Shown here piece after piece: positions 10,097 through 19,587 of a stretch of 20,723 bases of DNA (positions are counted from its first letter, which is position 1; each line of letters opens with the position of its first letter). Location: positions 8,704,318 through 8,725,040 of the forward strand of contig CM022668.1 in assembly GCA_012295275.1 (NCBI GenBank). Direction: 5' to 3'. The DNA comes from Chrysomallon squamiferum (lineage: Eukaryota > Mollusca > Gastropoda > Neomphalida > Peltospiridae). The position numbers and the translations under genes are program-made. A model generated the notes under the pieces. It did not search any database, was not told the DNA's origin, and was given only the letters and a program-made list of their open reading frames with translations.

Positions 10097-10290
10097 ATTA
10101 ATTAAAATGTCAATGAAATATGATGAACAAAAATAAAAGATTTATTATGAACTTTTTACGCAGTGTTATGAAAATGAAACCTGAACCAGAAATATTATCA
10201 TTATGTTAAAAAATGAAACTGATACTATCAAATGAACTAACTATAATTTTAATACCCCTCTCAAAATAAAAATAATGAACAAACTTCAGG

Positions 10291-10815
10291 GTGAGGAGGT
10301 GGGTCCAGTGCATGCACAGTGAGAATACAACCAAAACTGACCAATAAAATATTTCACTAACTCATCTACTGTAGCAACACATCTGTCTAATTATTGTAGT
10401 TGAGGGAAGACAAAGAAGGGGTTCTGCCTGCAAGACACAAGAGAGTGCAAACCAGATCCAAGTAACGAACTGTTTCTGGTAATTTGTTTTGTTTCTTCGA
10501 TTTTTTCTCACTAAATTCGTGAGGAGCTAGTCGTGTTTTGTTTGCTTTTACAGTTTGTTTTTCCCATATTCGGTTTGTTCAATTGGCTTTGTAGTACTTT
10601 GCACGCTGGATTTGTGGCCTTCCCTTACACGTTGCCTTATAGTCCTGCCGTTATTATTACTACTAGCTGTACACTTTATTGTCTCCGACGACGACAAATA
10701 CAACAACAACAAATAGTAATAAAATAAGAAGAACCAGAAAAACGATATTAATAACAACAACAACAAGAGTAATAATAAATATATTTACCGTTCAAGAAGG
10801 TAGGTCTTTAATATC
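10291..10815. other. Start of the spacer, nothing recognised
   Basis: Unique-looking, moderately AT-rich DNA between the arms. An ACA/AAT-rich microsatellite lies at about 10690-10760. The reading frames at 10533-10727 (plus) and 10766-10548 (minus) have no splice or domain support. Part may be the 3' side of the Gypsy element whose integrase lies next to it, but I found no long terminal repeat. Confidence 0.4.
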
Positions 10816-10821
10816 TATTCA

Positions 10822-11275
10822 CTATACTTTTGCTGGATTAAAAAAGCCAGGTGCTTCTCTCCAGGGGTGATTTGTACTAGACTTAACCCGACGTATTTCT
10901 GACAGTAGCTTAACTTGCTGAAACAATATGGACATGAAATTTGACACTTGATCAGACTGAATTTCAACTGATAAACCAGTCATCATGAAATATTTTATTA
11001 TCTCTTTATCTACCACATGAGCAGTTATTTTAAATAATGCGATTACCTCTGGGAACCTAGTATTCACACCACACTATTCTCAACTGATATTCGTTGCCCT
11101 GACAGGTTCTGAGTAATGGTCGCACAATATCTATTAATACTTTTGAAAACTCGCTTCTAATGAATGGTATCAACTGTGGAGGTGCCGGGGAAAATAACTT
11201 GATTTGGTTTCCCATTTTTCTGAGATACCTTACAACTTTTGGTGTATTGCAATCACACGTTTTCGTTCGCCGCAA
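10822..11275 (-). pseudogene. Ty3/Gypsy retrotransposon integrase relic
   Basis: Two overlapping minus-strand frames (11275-11057 and 11067-10822) together read as the core of a Gypsy-type integrase. In order: a CDC remnant of the zinc finger, then KVLIDIVRPL with the first catalytic Asp, TRFPEVIALF, the hydrophobic KEIIKYFMMTGL helix, IQSDQVSNF with the second Asp, LFQQV, and KSSTNHP just before where the catalytic Glu should be. That Glu is not recognisable, the two halves are in different frames with a TAG at the junction, and reverse transcriptase, RNase H and LTRs are not seen nearby. It is a dead fragment. The call rests on motif order recalled for this family. Confidence 0.8.
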
Positions 11276-11717
11276 ATGACCCGCAAATACCTTATCAACT
11301 TAGCATTTCCTGTCTGTATGTTATAGGTTCTACAACTTCATGCTTCTCACTTTTATCTGATATGATTTTATTTAAGGTTTTCTTCATTAACACATCATTT
11401 ATAACATAAAAACATTCACTGTCACTTTAACAAATAAAAGAACAAGCAAATACACAAACATAAAACATTTTTGTAAATAAATATATTAATTAATAGATTA
11501 ATTGACTCACCAGATCGACAGATAGATCTGCAGACTGAGACATTGGTATTTCTGCGTGTGTGTGGGTGGGTGGGTGGGTGTGGGTGTGGGTGTGGGTGTA
11601 TCAGAACTATTTACTTTCAGACTATATGACCTAATAATAACCAGGCTAGCGGAGCACACATCTATATATAACCATGCAAATAATTTAATTACTTTCAATT
11701 ACTTTCTTATTTTTCAG
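11276..11717. other. Spacer DNA with GTGGGT microsatellite
   Basis: GTGGGT/GGTG units run at 11555-11599. The remainder is AT-rich with no recognised domain; the stretch next to the integrase relic could hold further decayed retrotransposon sequence, but I could not read any. Confidence 0.4.
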
Positions 11718-11783
11718 GCATACAACAAAACTTGTCATATCAGGGCTGAACAAGACAGAAAGAATGAAAGTTCGTCATCACCT
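11718..11783 (+). CDS. Doubtful short exon in the spacer
   Basis: A good acceptor (TTATTTTTCAG) is followed by 22 open codons (begins AYNKTCHIRA, rich in charged residues and ending in serines and a proline) and then GTAAAT, a possible phase 0 donor. It has no matching partner with a clear signal peptide. It may be an internal exon of an unknown gene, or chance. Confidence 0.2.
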
Positions 11784-12079
11784 GTAAATACACTGTTCTA
11801 ATCATCTCTACTTTCAGTACAGCATGACTTTCACTGTTATTATTACTGCTGTTGTTATTATTAATATTACTGCTTATTAATTTTTAATTCATTTATTTTT
11901 ATTTATTTATTCCTATATTATTAAATTGTTCTGTATATGTATCTACATGTATGTACATGTATGCGTGTGTTTGTGACCTTTATTTTACTTTATCTTTTTG
12001 TATCTTTCAGTCTGTCTCTCTCTCTTCTCCCTTATTACTACTGTTCTTGTGTATATAATATTTTTATTCAACAAAAAGA

Positions 12080-12221
12080 TTTATGGGAAAAACTATTGTT
12101 GGGAATTGTTGACTGGAACCGGATAAAAAAAGATGAACATCTTGAGAGCATCTACAATAGTAAAGCAAACAAAACACGACCAGTTCCTCACGAATTTGGT
12201 GATGAAAACAACGCCTCTTGA
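12080..12221 (+). CDS. Doubtful terminal exon in the spacer
   Basis: An open stretch after a pyrimidine-rich run and an AAAAG acceptor candidate reads as polar, charged sequence (for example WNRIKKDEHLESIYN) and ends in TGA at 12219-12221. Its composition differs from the microsatellite translations around it, and an IYN tyrosine could be a tail motif. No domain is recognised. It might be joined to 11718-11783 (both could be phase 0), or be transposon debris. Confidence 0.22.
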
Positions 12222-12892
12222 AACATCAATAAGGAAAAAATGAAGAAACAAAAAAATCAGCAGAAACATTTCGTTACGCTTCGATCTGCTCCACAGTCTC
12301 TTGTGTCTTGCATGCAGAATCTCTTCTTTGCCCTCCCCCAAATCTGTTCTGCAACAGAAGAATATCATATAAAAGTTGCAATTATTAGACAGATGTCTTG
12401 TTGCAGTAAACGAGTTGTATTATCATTGTGCCTGGACTGGACACATCACCAGACTTCATTTATAAAATATAAGCTTTAATCGTCTGTGTTTATAAAATTA
12501 GTATTTTCTACAGGAGCATAAAATAAAAATAAAAACCTGCCAGTGATGTGCGTAATAACTTAAAAAAATTAAAGGCACTGTGAAATTTCACAGATGTAAG
12601 CCAGAAATGTATATCACTGTTGCCTATAATACAAACTGAAAACTGTGCTTAAATGTATTCTTACAGTCCATAAATCTGTAATTTAATTTCTATGTTATGT
12701 CTTATCGCATCTTAGACATACATGTATTTGTTATATCCTTTTCTTTAATTTAGCGACACACACACAGATCTGTGTGCGTTTTTATTATACATCATTTATA
12801 TTGTGAATCACACAAATAGACACGCACAGAGAAAAAACACACATGTATATAATTGTCTGTCAGACGCCTAAAGCAATTTTTTTAGTTATAAT
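12222..12892. other. End of the spacer, no gene seen
   Basis: The frames at 12240-12479 (plus) and 12368-12093 (minus) are open but show no domain, signal or splice pattern. From about 12500 the sequence is AT-rich. Similarity to the left arm begins near 12893, where GTTATTTTTATTTTTAGAGG matches the inverted sequence before 10290. Confidence 0.4.
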
Positions 12893-13227
12893 TTTTTCGT
12901 TATTTTTATTTTTAGAGGGGCTGTCAAAATTCCTTTTGGAATTTATTTTATTTATTAATATAATTAACATAAAGATAATATTTCTGGTTTAATCACGAGA
13001 ACACTGCGTAAAAATTCCTTTTTAATTTTCATTAAAAAAATCGTTGTGTTTTTGTTCATCACATTTCACTGACATTTGACTGATATAAGAAAAACAAGAA
13101 GAAAATATGTTGAAATTTTAATATAGTTTCAGCACTTTTTGAACTTTTCTTTCTCAGGTTTATATAAATTATTGTTGTTATTTTATACATACATATATTT
13201 TGATACATACGTGTCATTCTGAGGTAA

Positions 13228-13371
13228 TATAAAGCAGTTAAACAAGTCAGACTGACAACGCGAGAGTCATCTCAACACGAGCCAGAAACTATAGCAGACT
13301 GTGTGTCCTCTGAGTCCTCGGTGTCATCACTGCTGCATTGTGTCTTACTGCACCAAATGCTGTCATCACAT
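13228..13371 (+). pseudogene. Promoter and broken signal exon of gene R
   Basis: TATAAAG (13228-13234), the 5' leader and the second half of the signal sequence (ALCLTAPNAVIT) match gene L, and the GTAAGT donor at 13372 is intact. The start is lost: the place of the L ATG aligns with CTG, with about 25 extra leader bases and one extra base in the coding part. Reading back in frame from the donor meets TGA at 13311-13313 with no ATG in between. The exon cannot start translation in this form. Confidence 0.75.
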
Positions 13372-13968
13372 GTAAGTTACCCGACTCGTGCCTCTATTTT
13401 CAGAGGCTTTTTTATGTCGTAATAAAGAGTAGCACTAGTAGATTGAACAGCATTAGTAATATTAGTGTAGTAATGTTATATAATATCACTAGTGCAGCAG
13501 TAATAAAGATGATAGACATAGTGGTGATACTGCTGGTAGTAGTAGGAATAGAGGTAGTTAAAAAGTGGTCCCAGTACATTACTGGAAGTTTGTATCCACC
13601 AGTAGTAGTAGCATTAGTAGTGATAATCATAGTCATAAAACCAGTTTTAGTTGATGTCGTTATAGTAACAACATGTATGCATCCATGTCCTGTTTTCTAA
13701 TTTATTTATAATGTCTGTAGAATGTTTGTATGATTAAGTAGTTGCAACAGATATGGTAGTGCTGTGGTGGTGGAAGCAGTAGCAGTTGTAGTAATAGAAG
13801 TAGTTATATTATTATTATTATTAGTATTAATAGTTGTAACAGTATTATTAGTACTGGTAGTAGTAGTAAGAGTTACAGTAGGAGCTGTGTTGTTTAAAAG
13901 ATTTCTTTATAGCTTTAGTTTTTATTATTTATTTCTCATTTCAGTTGCAAAATTACCACTTAAATTTT

Positions 13969-13970
<2 letters not shown>

Positions 13971-14063
<93 letters not shown>

Positions 14064-14090
14064 CATCATCATCATCATCATAATCATAAT
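13971..14090. repeat. (AAT)n(CAT)n microsatellite
   Basis: Pure AAT from about 13971 to 14062, then CAT units to about 14080. It translates as polyasparagine and polyhistidine but has no gene signals. The left arm has only short AAT tracts in this part. Confidence 0.95.
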
Positions 14091-14843
14091 AATGCTCAGA
14101 TATACAAGTCACGTTTTTCTGAAAGAAAAAAAAAAGAGAAAAAAACATAGGAAGAAACAACTTATATGTGGAAATAAATTCTCAAATGATCGAAATATAT
14201 TCGTTCGTTGAATATTAACCATAAATTGATTTACATTGAATATTAACCATAAATTGATTTTGAGCAAATTTTTAAGCTATACCTGCCCACTAAATGAGTT
14301 AATTCTGTATACTTTATTATTTTCCTCTTCTTAAAATTATTATTTTTAAATGAACGTTTCTCTGTGAAATATGCTAATTTTATCTGTTTTAATATATTAA
14401 TGCACTGTGGAAGATAAAACTTTTTATAAATATACTCCAGTATTCATACAATTCGGACCAAAACTAAATGTAAAAAATAATTATTTCACTGCTGTTTGGC
14501 TTGCACGTTAGTGATAATAAACAGTGTTTCCTTTTATCGCTTAATTGAGAAAACACATTTCTTGTTTGATTTTCAAAATCAAATCAATTTTATATGTAAT
14601 TAAAATATCTGATAGAATTATTTGCACTTCTAACTTATTATTTTACCGGTTTTAGTGAACTTTGTATTGCTATAACACAGTATAATAATAAAATAGGACT
14701 ACTAAAGACAAAACTTGATTTGAAGCCTGCAGTTTCGCCCCATTTACAGCTGTAATCATGACGCCTTGCCGACCTTACGAAGTGACTGCTATATTACGTC
14801 TTCTTCATTATGACTAAATGAGTATTTACAGAAAAATAGTACT

Positions 14844-14850
14844 GTTTAAT

Positions 14851-14851
<1 letters not shown>
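14844..14851 (+). other. Empty hAT target site in the right arm
   Basis: GTTTAATA matches, in inverted orientation, the 8-bp flank TATTAAAC at 8307-8314 of the hAT element in the left arm. The flanking right-arm sequence continues into (ACA)n with no element, so this is the pre-insertion site. Confidence 0.6.

Positions 14852-14930
<79 letters not shown>
14851..14930. repeat. (ACA)n microsatellite
   Basis: About 26 pure ACA units within the long intron of the broken gene R, ending 72 bases before its cysteine exon. The polythreonine translation is not a gene. Confidence 0.95.
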
Positions 14931-15001
14931 AACTATGTTTCTATTATTTACTAATGTCACCAACTGTACTTTAACCAATTCTTCTTTATTTATCATTGCA
15001 G

Positions 15002-15575
15002 ATTGTCGGTTTAGTCCCGAACCTTCGAATTACATTTACACATACTCTAGATGTGCATTTCTTGGCGGATACGTAAATATAGGTTATATATGTTATAATG
15101 GCAATCCTTGTTGTATAGGTAAGTAATAATCTGTTAAATAATGATTTCATATGATAAATAATGTTTTCACAGGATAATCATATCATCGCATTATAAATAA
15201 TGCACCTGATAATATGATCAAGTTAAAAAATAATGCAGTGCCTGTACATGGGCAGTAATCTCATAAATAATAAATAAAGTCATCATGTAAAAGGTAATGT
15301 TAACTTACAATAAATCACAGAGTGTGATGAAAGAACCATTTGATAACTAATGTCATCACATGATATACCATTTTTTTTCTTTCAACGAATAAGGCATTTG
15401 ATGATAAACACTATGATATTGTGATAAATAATGAACTCATATAGAAGTGATTTCATTAAAACTTAACGGCATAACTGAATATTTATTCATTGAGGGGTAT
15501 AGTATATTTTACTGTTATGTGTTCAAAGTTATGAAATTTATATGACACAGCCTAATACTACCAGTATAACCTAAT

Positions 15576-15625
<50 letters not shown>

Positions 15626-16051
15626 ATACTACTACTACTACTACTAACTACTACTGCTACTACTAAATATAACTAACGCTGTTGGTGTTGCTACTTATTA
15701 TAAAACAGTAAAAACAGTTTTATTGCTACTTCAACCACTACTACGACTAATACTCCTGCTGATAGCACTGCAGATACTGTTACTACAACTGTTGCCAGTA
15801 GTATCATTACAATTCTTCTGCTAAAGCTACTCCTGCTGCTACTACTGCTACTGCTAGCACACGTACTACAAGTAATATTACTAATACTGCTGCTGTTACT
15901 GGTACTAAGAATAACAATTATTTCAACATTGTCTTCACATTTGTTCTTTTTATCATCATCATCATCATCATCATTATAATTATATATTGGTCGTATTATT
16001 ATGTTTTTAAATTCAGTTTCTTATTTTCCTCTCGTTTCAGTTCATCTGTGA
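15002..16051 (+). pseudogene. Gene R: decayed copy of gene L (exons 2 and 3)
   Basis: Exon 2 (15002-15118) follows TTATCATTGCAG and ends at GTAAGT in phase 1; it stays open for 38 codons and is the same length as the gene L module. The second cysteine codon (TGC in gene L) is TAC here, so the pattern is C-x15-C-x12-C-x5-CC with five cysteines, leaving one unpaired. Exon 3 (16041-16051) follows CTCGTTTCAG and adds VHL and TGA. Together with the lost start codon in the signal exon at 13371, this marks a recently dead gene. Alternatively, another first exon may supply a start; the open frame and good splice sites leave that possible. Confidence 0.65.
15575..15980. repeat. ACT/GCT and ATC microsatellites in the intron of gene R
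   Basis: ACT units at about 15575-15660, interrupted ACT/GCT units to about 15920, and ATC units at 15953-15975. The left arm has a much shorter version near 7540-7620. Confidence 0.85.
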
Positions 16052-16466
16052 TCAAGAGAGAAAACCATGATATAATACGCCGTTTTTTATATAAAATCTG
16101 CAAATCTAAGTAAAATTATTTTGTAAACGCATTGTTTTATTGACATTAATTTGTACCATTCACATTTAATATGGTTTATTTATCCTCTGTTAACTTGGAT
16201 GAAAAATCTGCTTCTTCTTTCTATTCTTAAACTGTGAAGTGTTACTTAATTTAAATGTATATAAGTCTGCATACATTTTTACGTACATATCTATTGAAAT
16301 ATTGAATGAATATATAATAAAAAGATACAGAAAGTAGCAACTGAAGAGAAAACAAATTACAAACAACGTAAAAACAGAAGTGTTGAAGTTTATTCTGTTA
16401 ACTGTTTTATGAAGACTGAAGAAACGAAATTTACGTTATGGTGTTATAAGTTATCGCTAACTGAAA

Positions 16467-16473
16467 TGAATTA

Positions 16474-16512
<39 letters not shown>
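16467..16512. repeat. (ATT)n microsatellite
   Basis: Pure ATT units next to the last exon of the broken gene 2R. The left arm has only a few AAT/AAC units at 6900-6922 in the corresponding intron. Confidence 0.9.
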
Positions 16513-17404
16513 TGTTGTTGTTGATGTTGTTGTTATTATTATTGTTCTTCTGTTATTATTGTTATTATTACACTAGTATAATTATCGTGGCAGTAGTGAC
16601 TTTTACAAGCAGAAGTAGTGAATGTAGTGAGAAACGTAAATAGAGAAAATCTTGTCGTTACAGTCGCAAACTTAGAAGTAATACATTTTCAGAAAGTAGC
16701 AGTAGGTAATTGTAGTAGAAGTAGATTTAGTAGTTTTCTGAATTGTCTACGCATTCGCAGTTTTAGCAGTAGAAATATGGGTAGTAGAAGGTGTACTAGA
16801 ACATGAAACTGATACATGAACAAAATCGTTTGTGATTTTGTGTCCAAGCTTTTGACAGTATACAAAAGCTTCAGCTAATACAACACAAATGACATATTTT
16901 GTGAGATTAATTTCCATTAATGACTTGTTACTTCTTCTTTTTCAAAAACTTCCTTTAATTTTCATGTCATATTAAGGGATTACGACTTACGCTAACAACA
17001 GAGTTTTCGATTTAGGCAGAAGTAATCAGTAGTTGTTTTTCCATGTTTTTCACAAGACAGATGTCACACCTGCAGGTTGATAGTGAAGGAGCATAAGGAC
17101 AGTCTGAAATAATAAATACGCTGATCACGATAAATCAAAAACAAGCACGAAACGAAATGAACAAATACACAGCCGCTAGTTTTAAATAACATGTATCTTT
17201 GGTAATTTTGTGAATGAAAACTGTTTTCAGTAATGGTCTTTTGATATCTAAACCAGCAATAAAACAGTAAAGAAGTAACTTTGAACATAAGTAATTTATA
17301 CAAGTAAATAGAGTTCCGTCCAAAGAAATTATATTTATGGTCAATGCCCGAAAATATAAAATATATTTATTCACAGATATTAAGCGATATTTGATTTTAC
17401 TTAG

Positions 17405-17660
17405 TTATCTGTCTATCTATGTCTGCTTATCTCTCTCTCTATCTATCTATCTATTTGTTTATCCATCTATCTATTTGTTTATCTATCTATATATATGTCT
17501 GTATGTTTATCTATGTGACTATATCTATTTGTTTATCTATCTATACATATGTATATCTGTTTATCCATGTGACTATATCTATCTATCTATGCATGTATCT
17601 GTCTTTCTGTCTCTCTATTTATCTATCTATCTACCTATTCTCTCTTTTTCTATCTGTTCT
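17405..17660. repeat. ATCT-type tetranucleotide tract
   Basis: Interrupted ATCT, GTTT and CTGT units in intron 1 of the broken gene 2R. The reading frames (rich in Ile, Tyr, Leu, Ser) are low-complexity and are not genes. The left arm has only a small GATA remnant near 6405-6425. Confidence 0.9.
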
Positions 17661-18023
17661 TCCATCCATCTGCTTACCTGCCTCCGTACCTGTTCACATT
17701 CTATATTAATGAACATAATTCAGTTAGGTTAATACGTATCGGTAGGATTTATACAATTAAACACACACAAACAGACATATAGGCAGACAACACATGCAAA
17801 GAAAATAAAATTGAAATAAATTTCATGTAGATAAATCACGTGGAATCCAGTCAAAGATTGCGGATACAACACAAGAGGAACACTGACAAGTACAATACAC
17901 GCCTTCATACTGGTCTGGTCTGGTCTGGTTCCCAGATGAATTTTCAAACTATTCAGTGAAACGACTGGAAATCAGATGTACTTATATAATATGTGGAGAC
18001 CGCGCAACCTCTGCTGCCCGGCG

Positions 18024-18223
18024 NNNNNNNNNNNNNNNNNNNNNNNNNNNNNNNNNNNNNNNNNNNNNNNNNNNNNNNNNNNNNNNNNNNNNNNNNNNNN
18101 NNNNNNNNNNNNNNNNNNNNNNNNNNNNNNNNNNNNNNNNNNNNNNNNNNNNNNNNNNNNNNNNNNNNNNNNNNNNNNNNNNNNNNNNNNNNNNNNNNNN
18201 NNNNNNNNNNNNNNNNNNNNNNN
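18024..18223. other. Assembly gap of 200 N
   Basis: Exactly 200 unknown bases, a round number typical of a scaffold gap of unknown true size. It lies between the right arm of the inverted duplication and the receptor tail exon. Content and order across it cannot be trusted. Confidence 0.98.
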
Positions 18224-18233
18224 CTTTCTTCAG

Positions 18234-18513
18234 ATATGTTAGACGTCACAGAACGACATCTGATTCTAGAGCCAAAGAAAACATCAACACGACAAACCAA
18301 GATGGCGGTCACTATGAAATCGTAGAAGGAGAAACTAGAGAAGAGCCTGGGCATGGCCATAACGATCAGACTTCGTCACGAGTTACAACCCAGCAGCAAA
18401 GTGATGGTGGCTATGTGAACGCTGGACAAGAAATTCTTATGAATGAATACGAAACACTTGATCCAGCCACTGCTAAACAAAACATCTACGAGAAAATAAG
18501 TTCAAGAGTTTAA
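18234..18513 (+). CDS. Last exon of a membrane receptor with tyrosine-motif tail
   Basis: After CTTTCTTCAG at 18224-18233, a phase 2 exon stays open for 92 residues to TAA at 18511-18513. It begins with YVRRHR, a basic stretch typical just inside a membrane segment, which would be in the missing upstream exon. The rest is hydrophilic with spaced tyrosine motifs: YEIV, then GYVN (the YxN form bound by Grb2-type SH2 domains), then YETL and YEKI separated by nine residues, an ITAM-like spacing. I infer the cytoplasmic tail of a signalling receptor or phagocytic/adhesion receptor of unknown family. Upstream exons lie in or beyond the gap. An ATTAAA at 18605-18610 could be its poly(A) signal. Confidence 0.6.
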
Positions 18514-18802
18514 TGTGAACAGCATTATTTTTATAAATATTCGAAGTTTGAATACCAAAACGAATTTTGACTTCTCAAATATTATAAAAGTTATTCTTGA
18601 AGTTATTAAAAACTATCAACATAAAAAAATCACGAAGAGTTAATCCAGACATTTTATATGTTATGAGATCTGCAGTATATTAATTATTGTCCAAAATTTA
18701 CTATTACCACTAATACTAATAGTACTATTAATTATAGTTATACTTATATTGATAGTACTATTGCTGCTGCTTCTACTACTACTACTACTACTACTACTAC
18801 TA

Positions 18803-18842
<40 letters not shown>

Positions 18843-18995
18843 ATATATTATAATAGACAAACCAAATCACAGAGCTGAAAATGCTTAGCACTGTTCCTAG
18901 AAACATGTACATTATCACGTAACTGATGTTCGTGAACCATTTTTCTATTTAAAAATGTTTTTGAGTTTTCTAAAATAACTGTCTTACTTACTGTT
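18514..18995. other. 3' flank with ACT/AAT microsatellites
   Basis: AT-rich sequence after the receptor tail exon, with ACT units at about 18770-18801 and AAT units at about 18803-18842. The minus-strand frame across them is a microsatellite translation. Confidence 0.6.
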
Positions 18996-19107
18996 TCAAA
19001 TTTTAAGCATTGGTTGCTTTTCGCCGTCTATTTCTGACAGATAATCAAAACGATCAAGAAGCAATCTTTCAGTCTGTTCATCAATGAAATTAATCAGTGT
19101 GCGATCT
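18996..19107 (-). CDS. Coding-like terminal exon or transposase fragment
   Basis: On the minus strand, after AGTTCTCAG, 37 open codons end in TGA at 18998-18996. The translation (includes RDRTLINFIDEQTERL) is balanced in composition, acidic and leucine-rich, unlike the microsatellite translations nearby. The frame is open further up to about 19140. A second coding-like piece lies just upstream on the same strand at 19262-19167. I recognise no family; a decayed transposon protein or the last exon of an unknown gene are both possible. Confidence 0.35.
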
Positions 19108-19166
19108 CTGAGAACTTTTAATTTATTGATTATGAATGTTATACTTACTCATAACAGCTATGTGTG

Positions 19167-19262
19167 CTAGTAACTGGACAAAACATTATTTTTAAAAAAC
19201 ATCATTGCTGCCTGTTTCTCAACAAAAGACTGAGTAGCAATCTCGCATGTTTCAATGTCGTA
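19167..19262 (-). pseudogene. Coding-like fragment upstream of 18996-19107
   Basis: On the minus strand this reads ETCEIATQSFVEKQAAMMFF and a few residues more before TAG at 19169-19167. It resembles real protein in composition. A poly(A/T) run lies at its far side (19276-19298). It is separated from the piece at 18996-19107 by about 60 bases with stops and a GTAAGT, so the two may be parts of one broken gene. Confidence 0.3.
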
Positions 19263-19549
19263 CAAAAAAAGATACGTAGAAAAAAAAAAAAAAAAAAACG
19301 ATATTAATACCCATAACTGTTTTTTTTAGTAAAATGTAATAATATAGAAATATGAGTTTCCTTATATTCATTTCTTCTTGTTGTTTTAAAATATTCCTAT
19401 ACAGATGTATGTTATTGTATAAAAACATATTCATATTTATCTGGGTTTTTTGGTATTATTTATTTTATTTCTTCTTTTTGTTTCTATTTTAATCAAAACA
19501 CATATCTTCATCCATACATCTGCACATATGTATTCAAAATAATAATAAC

Positions 19550-19587
<38 letters not shown>

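Larger units (their letters stand above)
6105..10290 (+). repeat. Left arm of large imperfect inverted duplication
   Basis: This stretch matches the reverse complement of about 12893-17992. Anchors are: promoter and signal exon at 6111-6258 against 17840-17985; exon 2 at 6555-6668 against 16991-17103; last exon at 6946-6968 against 16444-16460; last exon at 7374-7384 (minus) against 16041-16051; exon 2 at 8018-8142 (minus) against 15002-15118; signal exon and promoter at 9893-10030 (minus) against 13200-13371; and non-coding sequence near 10190-10290 against 12893-12990. The order is fully collinear in inverted orientation. The arms differ by many substitutions, by microsatellite lengths and by insertions such as 8315-8564. 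Outer and inner ends are approximate. Confidence 0.9.
16444..17908 (-). pseudogene. Gene 2R: decayed inverted copy of gene 2
   Basis: Exon 1 (17908-17840, minus) keeps the ATG and the first 14 signal residues of gene 2, then diverges and is four bases shorter, so its GTGATT donor leaves the wrong phase for exon 2. Exon 2 (17103-16991) has splice sites intact but one base missing, between the second and third cysteines, and its ancestral frame has TAG at the last codon before the donor (16994-16992). Exon 3 (16460-16444) reads into TAA after five codons. In either joining phase the frame stops within exon 2, so the six-cysteine module cannot be made. The AATAAA at 16394-16389 survives. Confidence 0.82.
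12893..17992 (-). repeat. Right arm of large imperfect inverted duplication
   Basis: Inverted, collinear copy of about 6105-10290 (anchor pairs listed there). It is longer, about 5.1 kb against 4.2 kb, mostly because of expanded AAT, ACA, ACT, ATT and ATCT tracts. Both gene copies in it are damaged. The recognisable match ends about 30 bases before the 200-N gap at 18024, so its true outer end may be hidden. Confidence 0.9.

Noticed and set aside
13338-13700. Frame of 120 codons at the start of gene R
   Set aside because: It begins at TTG, not ATG, and runs over the GTAAGT donor at 13372 into intron repeats. Only its first codons up to 13371 correspond to a (broken) signal exon.
13764-14150. 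Long frame with polyasparagine and polyhistidine
   Set aside because: It is the translation of the (AAT)n(CAT)n microsatellite plus degenerate ACT-type repeats inside the intron of the broken gene R; no start context, splice or domain support.
17337-17732. Frame of 131 codons rich in Ile, Tyr, Leu and Ser that looks like a membrane protein
   Set aside because: It is an interrupted ATCT/GTTT tetranucleotide repeat read in frame; two other frames give the same kind of sequence.
17956-18513. Single 185-codon frame running through the N gap
   Set aside because: The frame is carried across unknown bases. Only the part after the acceptor at 18233 is supported as an exon; the part before the gap is the inverted promoter region of gene 2R.
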